Below are positions 22,201-33,109 of a stretch of 64,000 nt of DNA, in pieces. The notes below the pieces were generated by a model. It made no database searches and was not told where the DNA came from. It saw nothing but the letters and a program-made list of their open reading frames with translations. Each line of letters starts with the position of its first letter. The first letter of the stretch is position 1. This DNA comes from Globisporangium splendens (Eukaryota; Oomycota; Peronosporomycetes; Pythiales; Pythiaceae): NCBI GenBank assembly GCA_006386115.1, contig VFIW01000096.1, forward strand, positions 1 through 64,000. The letters run 5' to 3'. A program made the position numbers and the translations under genes.

Positions 22201-25087
22201 TTCTTTTTGCTCGTTCTCATCCTCGCCATTGCTTCTCCCAGCGAGATCGTCCAAGATCGACGCGCTGCTCCTTGTGCCAAAAAGCTTGTCTGCAATGAAC
22301 TCCTCCATTGTTTCAATCCGTGCCAAAGGTTCCACTAGGACCACAGTGTCATGCACGCTTTTCTTGTTTCTCTTGTATTGATGAGCGGCATCTTGCAAAC
22401 CGCTGCTTCGTCGAATAGCCCGTTTCTTAAACCAGTTTCCTGTCGTTTCCGAGTCGTCCTCAAGTTGATTTTGCTCTTCACTCTTGCCTGGACTGCCGGC
22501 AGATTCCTTGCTGTCTTCTTCCTCCACGAGAACTCGAACCTTGATGTGCTGTGTCAGCTGGTCCAAATCATTCGAGACGCTGCTGTGTCCAGACGACGAA
22601 TGGGAACCGGTGTACTCGGAGGAAAAAGCGTCTTTTTCGGAAGCGATCGCGTCTTGAATGCATTGCACCAAGCATGACACGAAATCATTGTTTCGTACCT
22701 CCACTGCACCTGATTTCGCTCCCAAAAATACATTGCGAAATGCGCGTTTCCCTTCACTCATTGACAAAGTCCGAGTAAGAATCTTCACAAGACCACTGGA
22801 CGCAATCTCGTGAGCTGTGACCAGGTCTTCACCACGTGAGACCACAGCTTGCATCTTTTGCAGAACCTGCTGTATGGAGCTCTCCAGATCCACGCAACTA
22901 GTGATAGTAGCTTCGGCTGCGAGTACTTGCTGCAGCTCATTCACAGTTATCTGAAGTTGCATGAACAAACTAGTCTCCGAGTTGACTTTTCCGAAGTAAT
23001 CCACAACAAGACGAGACGACGAAGAAATCACTTCGTACGTGTCTTGTGGCTTCGATGTAACTTCAGAATCAGTATTGTTCGAGGCACAACCAGCATAATA
23101 CCGGATTGCAGTAGCAACGCCATGCCGTTCGAACAACTCTGTAACCACTTCTCGAGCACTCTCGTGCGTCAACGACGCCTCGATAATCTGGAGCGCCAAA
23201 TGAACAGGGAGCAGGTCCTTTTCCATTGGTGCAGCTGCCGAGCTGGTCGCTTTTGGACGTAGAACGCGGGCAAGGAACGCAGCGAGGCGAGACAGCTCAG
23301 CTTGCTCCTGGTACGTAAACGGCTCTTCCTTCAAGTAAATGATAGAGCAGCTTCGATAAATCACACCCAGGCACTCGTATCGTAGATCGCTTCGAGAAGT
23401 AGAATCGTACACACGGATGATCGACGGAAGGATTTCGTGAGCGAACGCAACAACAGGCTCCGGCACCGTTTCCATTGATCTCAGTTCGTCGGCGATAGGC
23501 AGAAGCACGATCACCAGTTTGAGAGTGTCCCGTAAAAACTGATTGTCACTCACAGCCGACTTTTTGGCGAGAAGCATGGTCACAATCGGCGGCAACGTCA
23601 CAAATCGTAGCCTCGCGACCAGCGGTAAATCGGCATTTGGCGAGACTTGGAGACTTTGATCACCAAGCGACGACGAGGACAGCACCGAGGACATAAATCG
23701 CAGGATACTAGTGTAGCCAACAGGAGGGAGCTGGGTATGGTTTGCTACAGATCCACCATCGGCAGTCGACTCGGACCCGCTTCCGTAAGTTGCTAGCAGT
23801 TTGACCAGGATCTCGCACACAGACTCGTCTGCAACCATTCTGGCGATTTCCGTGCTTTCTGTAAATGACTTGCTCGCTCCAAGCTTCTGGAAACACTCAC
23901 ACGCGTTCTGCAGGATCTCGCTATCGAATGACTGCAGCAAATTCGTGATCAACGGGAGACCTTGACGCAATTTACCGGCCATCGACGTTGGGAAATTCGT
24001 ACACAGCTGGGACACAATTCGCGCCGCCGAACGCTGAATCTCGATCGGAAAAAAATCCACAAACTGCAACAACGCCACAAAGCCGTTCTCTTGAATCACA
24101 GCGTGCCGGTACTCGGCCGCTGCAGTTTGAGACGACAATGTTTCTGGCTTGCACACGACGCGTTCCAAGATCTGCAGCGCCAACTCCGCGACGTCCATGT
24201 ATTCGATCTCCATGAGTTTCTCACACAGCGACGGCAACACGCCTTCAGCAATCGCTTTTGGAATCGCATTCCCTGGAAATAGTTCGAGGATCGAAGACAA
24301 TGCGCGGCACGCTAACAAGAGCACATCCATTGTAGGAGGAAAACGGATCAACGCGACGACGGCAGGGACGAATTTATCCACACTGAACCCCGACATGACG
24401 AGCACCTCTTCAGACGACAGCGAGAGGGTCTCGCAAAGCTCCGACAGACCAGACTGCAATAAAACAGACAAAGTTAGCAGTGGACTCGATATAAACGCCA
24501 ACCACGTTGTGCACTACAGAACATACCATTTGCACATGTGTTGGGGATTGAGCGCTGATCGCCTCTAGTGTGCGCTGGAATCGTGGACTTCCCGACCCTT
24601 CTAAGAGCTGCGCAAATGGGAACAGACTTCCCATCATCGCTGCACCATCGCCACTTCCATTCAACTGCCCCAACAAACCTGCGCACACGGACAACAAACC
24701 AAATTAGGATATCTCTGCAGACGCCATACTTCCAACCACATGCTACATGAACGCACCTCGAAGCGACGGTGGGATGCCATTTCCGTCGCCACCGGCATCT
24801 TGCGAAAGCGCTTCCAGCGCTTCCAAAAGGCGCGACGCATTTGATCGTGACGTGGATCCACTGCCGACACTACTGGCGTCATCGCGGTCTCGAGGATAGT
24901 GCTCCGACGTCACATCGTCTCCATCGTCGCTCGTACCGCCTCCGCCCAGAAACCCCGCGCTTCTCGCGGCAAACATCTCCTGCGCAAACGCGCGCTGCAC
25001 TTCGCTGTCCATCGCCTGGTCGTCAAACTCGAACGAGTGGTTCAGCCGGTCGCCATCGCTCCCGTCGCTCGACCTGCGCTCGCTCAT
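19258..25087 (-). CDS. HECT-type E3 ubiquitin ligase, UPL3/TRIP12 group
   Basis: Three exons, 25087-24757, 24678-24527 and 24453-19258, joined by GT-AG introns, give 1892 residues in frame. Residues 1-100 are acidic and disordered. An armadillo-like superhelix follows from about 110 to 600, with typical UPL3/TRIP12 wording such as LSELCETLSL, LLLACRALSSILELFP and IEYMDVAELALQILE. The HECT domain begins near 1180 (IEFLGEVGTGLGPTTEFFTL, near residue 1220) and ends at the C-terminus. The catalytic cysteine is about Cys-1859 in STCTNYLKLPEYST, 33 residues from the end. Between LKMWR (about 1246) and GLFPKP (about 1534) lies an insertion of about 290 residues with four paired-Cys motifs, absent from the usual HECT lobe. 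Such enzymes transfer ubiquitin from E2 to substrate via the Cys. Substrates are unknown here. Confidence 0.92.
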
Positions 25088-25865
25088 AGCTGGTTATGTG
25101 TTTGCTAAAAGCGCTTTGAGCTTTGGTTTCTTCTCGTTCTCTTCTTGCCGGTTTGCCGGTTTGTTGTCAGGGGAAAAATGCGCTTCACAAAGATCTGCTT
25201 GGCGTCCCGGAGACACACACAGATAGACACAGACACACAGAGAGACACACAGTAGCTGGCCACAGATACACGCAGGTCCCACTAGAACTCCGCGTGCTCC
25301 CTTTGCGGCAGATGGACGTCTAGAGAAAGAACGCGCGCCGCCGCCTTCACTTTCTGCGCTTTTTGTTGCTCGTTTTTCTTTATGGCAATGAGGGCGAATC
25401 GAGTGTCGAATCGAAGGAAAAAGCGAGAGGGAATGGAATACCGGTACGGATGCGGTATGGCACAGTTCCTTCTTCAATATACACGTATAGCTGATGCAGA
25501 CATCTGATTGCCAGCATATATCCGGATGGACAACAACAACAAGAAGAAAAGAACTGTTTATTTTGACAAAAATGCCTGTTTATATTGTGCAGTGGCTTAC
25601 AGTATTAGGGATTTGCACTCGACAAGTACTGCTTAAAGTTGATGAGTACTCATTATTCAATGTTTGACTGTAGTTCCTCTTCAACATGCTTGACCCAGAA
25701 TGCCCCAGCTGATTTTGTCATCAGTGAGTGCCTCTTAGGACATAAGGTCCGATGCTTGACTCAGTTTAGGACAATTGAGCAACAAAGAGTCGAACACACA
25801 TGCTTTGCTGTTGTGATTATCTTGTTAATGCAATGAGATTTTTCATAATGGTCATTTGTTTTCTT
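25088..25865. other. Promoter region and 5' leader of the HECT gene; 3' flank of IDH
   Basis: On the minus strand CCATTCC (25436-25430) fits the oomycete Inr consensus about 340 bases before the HECT start codon. A CA/GA-rich simple stretch lies at about 25207-25262. No gene supported. Confidence 0.45.
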
Positions 25866-27385
25866 CTACAGGCGGCTGAAGTTTGGGTTCGCGTTGAGAC
25901 GAGCGCGCAAGTTGTCGGCGATCTTGTCAATAAACTGCATAATCACAAGCACAAGCACACACACACACAAGAAACGAATAAAAGAGTTAGACGACAGCAC
26001 ACACATCCGCAATCCTCATTAGCAAAACGCACGGCAAAGGTCTCGTAGTAGTGCTCGCGCGTCATCTTGTCTTCGTAGATGAGCAGCGACAGGTCCTTGG
26101 TGAGCACGCCGCTCTCGACGCTCTCGATGATCACCGACTCCAGCTCTTCACAGAACAGCTTGAGCTTGTCGTTCGAGTCCAACTTGGCACGGTGGAGCAG
26201 ACCGCGGGTCCACGCGAAGATGGACGCGATCGAGTTCGTGCTGGTCTCACCGCCCTTCTGGTGCACGCGGTAGTGGCGCGTCACCGTGCCGTGGGCGGCT
26301 TCAGCTTCGACGGTCTTGCCGTCAGGCGTGAGCAACACCGAAGTCATCAAGCCCAAGGAGCCGAAGCCCTGCGCCAGGATATCCGATTGCACATCGCCAT
26401 CGTAGTTCTTGGTGGCCCACACGAAGCCGCCCTTCGACTTGAGGCACTGCGCGACCATGTCATCGATCAGACGGTGCTCGTACCAGATGCCCAAGGTCTT
26501 GAAACGCGCTTCGTAGTCCTGGACGTACATGGTCTCGAAGATGTCCTTGAAGCGGCCGTCGTAGCGCTTCAAGATCGTGTTCTTCGTGCTCATGTACAGA
26601 GGCATCTTGCGGTCGAGCGCGAACTCGAAGCACGAGCGCGCAAAGCCCGTGATGGACTCGGCAGTGTTGTACATACCCATGGCCACGCCGCCGTCTTCCT
26701 GCTTGAAGTCGTACACGCTGTACTCCTGCACCTCGCTCCCGTCTTCCGGGTGGAACGAGATCTTGAACGTGCCCTTGCCGCGCGCAACAAAGTCCACGGC
26801 CTTGTACTGGTCGCCGAACGCGTGGCGGCCAATGATGATCGGCTCCTTCCATCCTGGCACGAGTTTCGGGATGTTCTTGCAGATGATCGGTTCACGGAAC
26901 ACGGTACCGCCCAATTCGTTGCGCAACGTGCCGTTCGGGCTCAGCCACATCTTCTTCAAGCCGAACTCCTCCACGCGGGCCTCATCCGGCGTGATCGTCG
27001 CGCACTTGATGCCCACATTGTGCTTCTTGATCGCCGCCGCGGCCTGCAGCGTCACCTCTACACACAAAATAGCGCAAACTATGAGCACCCTGCCACATCA
27101 CAGATGTGAAACAAAACGAAAAGTGAAACGCACCATCGTTGGTGGCGTCACGGTGCTCGAGACCCAAGTCGTAATACTCAATTTCCAGATCCAAGAACGG
27201 CAAGATCAACTGCAACAGCACACGCATTTATATCATTAGTCAGCCTTCTCCATGATCATTGCACGGCCCACGTACATACGCGCACACACCTTTTCACGAA
27301 TGTCCTTCCAGATGATGCGCGTCATCTCGTCGCCATCGAGCTCCACGACGGGCTTGTCAACCTTGATCTTCTGGAAGCCGCTCAT
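25866..27385 (-). CDS. NADP-dependent isocitrate dehydrogenase with C-terminal PTS1
   Basis: Four exons, 27385-27290, 27209-27134, 27057-26033 and 25934-25866, joined by GT-AG introns, give 421 residues. The enzyme oxidatively decarboxylates isocitrate to 2-oxoglutarate with NADP. Family motifs run in order: [20 protein letters not shown] at the N-terminus, [14 protein letters not shown], the substrate loop [42 protein letters not shown]-type metal site ([20 protein letters not shown]) and [12 protein letters not shown]. Length matches cytosolic/peroxisomal enzymes and no mitochondrial presequence is evident. The last three residues are S-R-L, a canonical peroxisomal signal. A clear Inr+FPR core promoter lies about 70 bases upstream. 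The assignment of family is firm; the compartment is inferred. Confidence 0.95.
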
Positions 27386-27441
27386 CTTCTTAACAGGGTG
27401 CGTTGGGTGCTTGGACGCTTGCTTGGACGTGTGCGGTCGAC

Positions 27442-27458
27442 GGCAAATTGCGGAATGA
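27442..27458 (-). promoter_or_regulatory. Oomycete core promoter: Inr plus FPR of the IDH gene
   Basis: Read on the minus strand, TCATTCC (27458-27452) matches the initiator YCAYTYY perfectly. Immediately after it CAATTTGCC (27450-27442) matches the flanking promoter region CAWTTTNYY perfectly. The order and spacing are those of the classic oomycete core promoter. Transcription would start about 70 bases before the ATG at 27385. Confidence 0.8.
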
Positions 27459-28895
27459 GCGAACGAAGAGAGCGATGGACGGACGCAGCCCGCCCCTTTG
27501 CCCCCGTTTGTCGACTCAACGCCGCAAATGGCTCAGTGGTCCATCACGCCATCCATTTCCCATCCATTTCCCATCCCATTCGGCCATTATGTCCCGGCAG
27601 GCTGCCCTCATGTTCGTCCGCCAAAAAACAACAAACGATGACACTTCAAGCGACGTGTCTAACCCTAGACCTTTCGGTTCGCGCGCCTGAGAACGCGCGA
27701 TGATTGGCTGGATCTGTGCATGCATGCGGGTTCGACAAGTTGCAGTTTGTGAAACACGGCCGCGGATTGGTGGAAAATCGAGCAGCAAGTGCAAACCCAA
27801 ACGCCGACGTCGTCACAGGTTTCCAACGTGAACAGGCAGACCTTCGGAACGGTATGCCAGTTGGGCAAATGGCAAATGCCTGGTTGTTGCAAGTATGCGT
27901 TTGCTTGTGTGTAAAGCAGACGCACATGCAATACGCAATGCATATGTGTTCATTTGCGATCAGAATGGCTGTTGTTGTTGTTGTTGAGCCATTCGTTGCC
28001 AGTTCATCTCTTCAACTTGGCGCTTTGACAAGTTTTGCTTGTGAAAATGGCAACATGCATGCCTTGTCAACATGGAAACGGAAATGATATGTAGAGGCGT
28101 TTTTGTTAAACGAGTGGCGACGTGTACGCCACTCCAAGCAGCCCAGCTTCGTCTGCTTGGTGCATGAGCGTTTGCTCGTTTGCTGTCTCGTTCGTACTGT
28201 AAGCACTTTCGCATTTTGCCAAGCAGCCTTGTGCACGAGTCGGTCGTTCTAGCGAAATGCGTAGACGAACGAAGGCGCGTCAGAAGCAGAACGACATGTC
28301 GGCATGCACTGTCGGCGCTGAACCCAAGCACCACGTAGAGAGAGGGGCGAATCTGAAGCACATGCACAGCGGCACGTGCCTGCTTCTCTGTTCTAATTGT
28401 GAATCTGCATTAGTATTACAGAGTTGGCGCATGTTGTCGAGCTGCAAAATGTGAAAAGTTCAAGATTTCGACGTGGAGAAGACGTGATGGGGGAGTGACG
28501 ATGGCGACGCGACCGAGTCGATTCGTGCAGTCCACGGACAAAGTGGCAGTGCAAACTGACCTCGCATCTTTACGGCAGTGATGTCATACAAATTCTATGA
28601 AGCGCTTCGATAGAAGGCGATCAGTTGGAATCATAAACGCTTGGCCATATGCATAGGGCTGCACAGTGCGTGCAGCTCCATGCATCTCGCAGTGCAACAT
28701 GTTGAAGCGCAATACATGGGGTATACTATTATCCGGATAATGCATCTGGTACTGTCTTCGCACACTGGATTTCCAATTGAATCACTCATTTCGAGATTTG
28801 ATATGCGATATATCGTAACCTTCCGTGACCTCGTCACGTAACCCTCACAACCAGCAACGTGTATCCTTCCAGCTCCCCCACACCAAAAAGCCAAA
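27459..28895. other. Intergenic between divergent IDH and PIG-A genes
   Basis: No gene supported; open frames here lack domains. TCATTTC at 28786-28792 is a possible Inr for PIG-A, about 105 bases before its ATG. Two adjacent copies of a CCATTTCCCAT-like unit lie at about 27550-27575. Confidence 0.4.
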
Positions 28896-30488
28896 ATGGC
28901 AGCAAATGACACGGAGAATGGCGTCGACTCGCCATCTGCACGCGCATCATCCGCTGCAGCAGCGCCTCCGCCATACACACAGTCGTCTTCACCATCTGCA
29001 GGCGCACAAGATGGTGTCTCCCGAAGCTCCATCGACACACCACAGCCGCCGCTACAGCCACCGAAGCGCAGACTGCGCATCGCGATGTGCTGCGACTTCT
29101 TTTATCCACGGCTCGGCGGCGTCGAGATGCACATCTGGTCGCTCTCGCAGTGCCTCCTGCGGCAGGGTCACAAAGTGGTCATCCTCACGCATGCCGTCAA
29201 CGACGCTTCGCCCTCAGAGTCGTCCAAGAAGCTGCCACGACAGCGCTCGGGCGTGCGCTGGATGACCAACGGGCTCAAGGTGTACTACATGCCCATGGCC
29301 GTGATGGTGGACAACGTGACGTACCCGACGTTCTTCGCCAACTTCGCGCTCTTCCGCACGATCCTGCTGCGCGAGCGCATCGAGATCGTGCACGGCCACC
29401 AGGCGACGTCGGCGCTCATGCACGAGTGCCTCGTGCAAGCCAAGACCATGGGGTTCCTGCGCACCGTGTACACGGACCACTCGCTCTTCGGCTTTGCGGA
29501 CGCCGCGAGTGTGCACCTGAACAAGATCATGAAGTTCTCGCTCTCGACCGTCGACCACGTGATCTCCGTCTCGCACACGTGCAAGGAGAACCTCGTGCTA
29601 CGCGCGTCCATCAGCCCCGACATCGTGTCGACGATCCCGAACGCCGTCGACGCCACCAAGTTCACGCCTCCGACAACCGCCGAGCTGCTCCTGCAGCCAG
29701 GACGTACGCCATCAGTCGCTAAACAGACGATCAACGTCGTCATCATTTCGCGGCTCGTGTACCGGAAGGGCATCGACCTTGTGGGCCGCGCGATCCAGAT
29801 CGTGTGTTCTCAATGCGACCACGTCAACTTTATCATCGGCGGCGACGGTCCAAAGAGGCTTTTGCTCGAGGAAATGCGCGAGAAGCACCGGCTGCACGAC
29901 CGCGTGCTGCTCTACGGGGCTGTGCCACATTCCAAGGTGCGCGAGGTGCTCTGCCAGGGCCACATCTTCCTCAATAGCTCGCTCACCGAGTCGTTCTGCA
30001 TCGCGATCCTGGAGGCCGCAGCGTGCGGCTTGTTCGTCGTGAGTACGTGCGTCGGCGGCGTGCCCGAGGTTTTGCCACCGGATATGATCAAGTTTGCGAA
30101 GGAGATTACGCCCGAGGCGCTCGCCGATGCCGTGCTGGAGGCGATCCCGCTGGTGGCCCAGGTGAACCGTGCCGAGTTCCACGATCGCGTCGCCGACATG
30201 TACAACTGGCACGCCGTGGCCGCGCGCACGGAGAAGGTGTACGCCAAAGTGATGGATCTGCCAGAACCGTCGCTGCTGCATCGACTGCAGTTGTACCACG
30301 GTCTCGGCCCCATCGCCGGCATTCTCGCGTGCCTCATCGTCGCCGTGCTGCAGCTCTATCTATGCGTGTTGGACCTCTGGAAACCCGCGGACGAGGTCGA
30401 AGCCGCGCTCGAGTGGAAGCCGCGAAGAAGAGAGCAGACGATAGCAGACGAAAGTGACGATGAGACCACGCCGCTGGCAATGGATTAG
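28896..30488 (+). CDS. PIGA: PIG-A, GPI N-acetylglucosaminyltransferase catalytic subunit
   Basis: A single exon of 530 residues. PIG-A transfers GlcNAc from UDP-GlcNAc to phosphatidylinositol on the cytosolic face of the ER, the first step of GPI-anchor synthesis, within a multi-subunit complex. After about 60 disordered residues the GT-B glycosyltransferase starts with AMCCDFFYPRLGGVEMHIWS. It is followed by HGHQATSALMHE, TDHSLFGFAD, VSHTCKENLVLRA, IPNAVDATKF and, in the second lobe, VIISRLVYRKGIDL and GGDGPKR. The EX7E motif (ESFCIAILE) is intact. A hydrophobic helix near residues 470-495 should anchor it in the ER. Length is close to human and plant PIG-A. The stop codon is TAG. It lies tail to tail with the SLC52 gene, 53 bases apart. 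Confidence 0.96.
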   Translation: MAANDTENGVDSPSARASSAAAAPPPYTQSSSPSAGAQDGVSRSSIDTPQPPLQPPKRRLRIAMCCDFFYPRLGGVEMHIWSLSQCLLRQGHKVVILTHAVNDASPSESSKKLPRQRSGVRWMTNGLKVYYMPMAVMVDNVTYPTFFANFALFRTILLRERIEIVHGHQATSALMHECLVQAKTMGFLRTVYTDHSLFGFADAASVHLNKIMKFSLSTVDHVISVSHTCKENLVLRASISPDIVSTIPNAVDATKFTPPTTAELLLQPGRTPSVAKQTINVVIISRLVYRKGIDLVGRAIQIVCSQCDHVNFIIGGDGPKRLLLEEMREKHRLHDRVLLYGAVPHSKVREVLCQGHIFLNSSLTESFCIAILEAAACGLFVVSTCVGGVPEVLPPDMIKFAKEITPEALADAVLEAIPLVAQVNRAEFHDRVADMYNWHAVAARTEKVYAKVMDLPEPSLLHRLQLYHGLGPIAGILACLIVAVLQLYLCVLDLWKPADEVEAALEWKPRRREQTIADESDDETTPLAMD

Positions 30489-30541
30489 AATCCCCCATAC
30501 AAAGTGAACAGTGCAAGAGAGAAACAAGTAGCAAAATCACT

Positions 30542-32744
30542 CTATTCGATGAATAGCTTTTCGTTGAAAAACACAAGCGGAAAGATCACGAGCGTGCCCG
30601 CGAACGCGCCGATTTGCGTGCAAAACCCGCTCCACTGGTACACCACGCGCGCATATTCGCCATCGTATTGCTCTATGTGGAAATAGAAGACAAAGAAAAA
30701 GAGCCCAGGGTGTGGTGGTGTCAGCTACACAAAGTATCCGCATAGAGTAAACAGAAACAAAAACAATCACGTACGGCTGGAGCGCTTGAGTGTTAAAAAG
30801 ATCATCGTCTGCGTGTACGCATACAGTCCGAGGTACCCGATGTGGCTCAATAGTGCTGCAAACACAAGCCAAACAAATGAACGTAAACGTGAATGTTGCC
30901 TTCCATGCAATGACACAGTGGTGACGTACGCAGTAGGTAGCCTTTTGGAACGGAGTCGCCGCTCAGGAACGGCTTGGACGTCAACGAAAAGCTCAACAGC
31001 ATCGACTACAACGGAGATGTTCATATGCACCCAGCGTTGGACAACAAGTCTATCGACAGATGCTCGAGAAAGACGTACCGCAATGATGACCAACACGACC
31101 GTCAAAGCGCGCACATTGTACACCCACCACCAGCTATAAACACCAGCCAAAGCAAGAGCGAGCTATGTGAGTCTCACATTCCACGAACAAACTCAAAACT
31201 CTGTATGGTGGACGTACCTGGTGCTGACACGCGCGATGGGATCGAGGATCAGCGACGCGATGCTCGCGATCGTCTGGTAGCGCGACGTCGCATCCTCCAT
31301 ATCATCCACAGGCTGATAGAAATAAGAAAACCAGAGTCAGCTACTTATACAAACTCACCCACTCTGCTATTTCGCACATACCGCAAACTTCTTGTAGACA
31401 TACGACATGACGGACGGGATGACGCCAAAGGAGAATGCCGCGAGGATCAACTGACACGCGAGCAGCTGCCAGACGCTTCGGATAATCGCATGACGCGTCT
31501 GAGGCTGCGTGGTGCCATTGCCGTTGCCATTGCTGCTGCTGATATCGCGTCCACCGTTTTCGACAGCAACGGCGTGGACGAGCGGCGCTTCCTCGTCCAT
31601 ATGCGCTTTCAAACTGTGCGCGTCGTCTCCATCCGCCATGTGCTTCGCGTACTTTGCCCACGGATGGCACTGCAAGAACGCAAACCCAATGAGCGAGATG
31701 ACCATGATGAACGCTAACTCACACATTCACATATATGCATGCGCGTTAGAAGCTTCGCATATCTGCCAACTCAAACTTGTATAAACTCACCACACAAGAG
31801 ATAGAAGATGGTGACGGAGAAGCGCATGGTGCTGGGGTCGTACGGCCCTTGGATGACGCCGAGGAGCGCGGCGATGGAGCCGCTGAGCCCCTCGCCCGTT
31901 GACAGGCTGCTCGTGAAGATGGACGGGAACGTGGCCACGTACGGATAGAACACGACCGTCGACGTCGCGCTCACGAGGCCACCGACGTGCGTCAGCACCA
32001 GCATCGCTAACATGGATAAAGAGAAAGTGAGTTCATACAAACATTCAAGCATACACATAGGCAGTCTCTTTATGAAGCCGTACCGACGCTGTGCTGGTCG
32101 CCAAAGACGGACGCCGTCTGCCGCCAGAGTAAACTCATGAGCACGGCGCCGAGGATGCCGATCCCCAGCAACCACCAGATGACCGTCGACTGCTTCACGA
32201 ACTGCCCGCGGTCGTTCAGCGCCATGTACAGGAATGGGTACACGTTCGCCGACTGCAGCGCAAAGATCTATACAAGTACATAGAGAGAATGGCATAATAA
32301 GGAAGTCAATGGCATGTATCCTCACCGTAGCACAAGGGATACGCACCGAGTAGGCGTAAATGCTGTATTTCTCAGGCAGTTCCTGCAGAAACACACCGAG
32401 CTCAATGTACGACGCTGCCATAAACCAACCACACAAGTAAACACAACACAAAAGCGTATATACGCGCATTAGGTGCACACAGCGTTGTGTCACGCACACT
32501 GCCCTTGTCACCACGCACCGTTGGTCATGATCCAGGACGCGAGCCCAAAGGCCACGAACGCCGCAAACGTCGCGGCGCGCTGCTTCCTGTGCATTTGCTG
32601 CTGCTCAAGGTGGTGCCTGTGCTGGTGGCTCTTGCACATGCCCTCAGCGTCTTGAGCGCCGCCGCCTTCCTGGACGTTCGCGGCGCTCTCCTCAGGCGGC
32701 CGTGGCTCCTCCATGAGCACAAAGCATGTGCTGTCGCTGTCCAT
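30542..32744 (-). CDS. Riboflavin transporter, SLC52 family
   Basis: Ten short exons are inferred: 32744-32519, 32414-32347, 32267-32084, 32006-31791, 31713-31382, 31312-31218, 31162-31079, 31005-30930, 30855-30775 and 30672-30542. The protein is about 497 residues with about ten membrane helices. SLC52 features are ASWIMTN then YIELGVFLQELPEKY near the N-terminus, STGEGLSGSIAALLGVIQG in the middle, FGVIPSVMSY after the long cytosolic loop, and the final AGTLVIFPLV helix. SLC52 members take up riboflavin across the plasma membrane; that role here is by homology. All junctions keep frame except exon 6 to exon 7, which is one base short: the donor follows ACC-AG where a third base is expected. 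A missing G in that run is the simplest reading. An upstream in-frame Met (32798) is possible. Confidence 0.82.
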
Positions 32745-33109
32745 GGCCAGAAAAGGGGAACAGAACGACGAGCGGATCCACTCTTGGCACGATCGCAAAC
32801 GGCCAAATCAACCGGTTAGAGCAACATGTTGTTCGTGGCTGAGCGTGACGTTGACGGCGGTTCGTGCCAGCGCTTCAATGTGAAACGGTTATTGAAGTGT
32901 TGTGCTGTCGCAAGACCGCTCAGAAAACTGGTTTAGCTGAGCCGGTTTATCGAGGCTTTCATGGTTGACCGCCCAATCAACAGAGTAAACCGGCTATTGA
33001 AGTGCACTTTATCGACTCAGATACACATTCTTGCTGACTCGGATGGATCTGATCCCAGCGTTCGAATTTGGTGTGGATCATTTCTGACCCACTTTTTCAA
33101 CTGCCCAAC
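32745..33109. promoter_or_regulatory. Shared intergenic promoter of two divergent genes
   Basis: This 365-base interval separates the start codons of the SLC52 gene (-) and the unknown gene at 33110 (+). It contains imperfect repeats around CGGTTATTGAAGTG (32886-32899) and CGGCTATTGAAGTG (32991-33004), and several CCGGTT words. A regulatory role for the repeat is only a suggestion. Confidence 0.45.

Noticed and set aside
11348..32817. Palindrome AACCGGTT in intergenic DNA (11348, 17142, 32810)
   Set aside because: Three exact copies in 64 kb is close to the chance expectation of about one, and positions relative to genes are not consistent.
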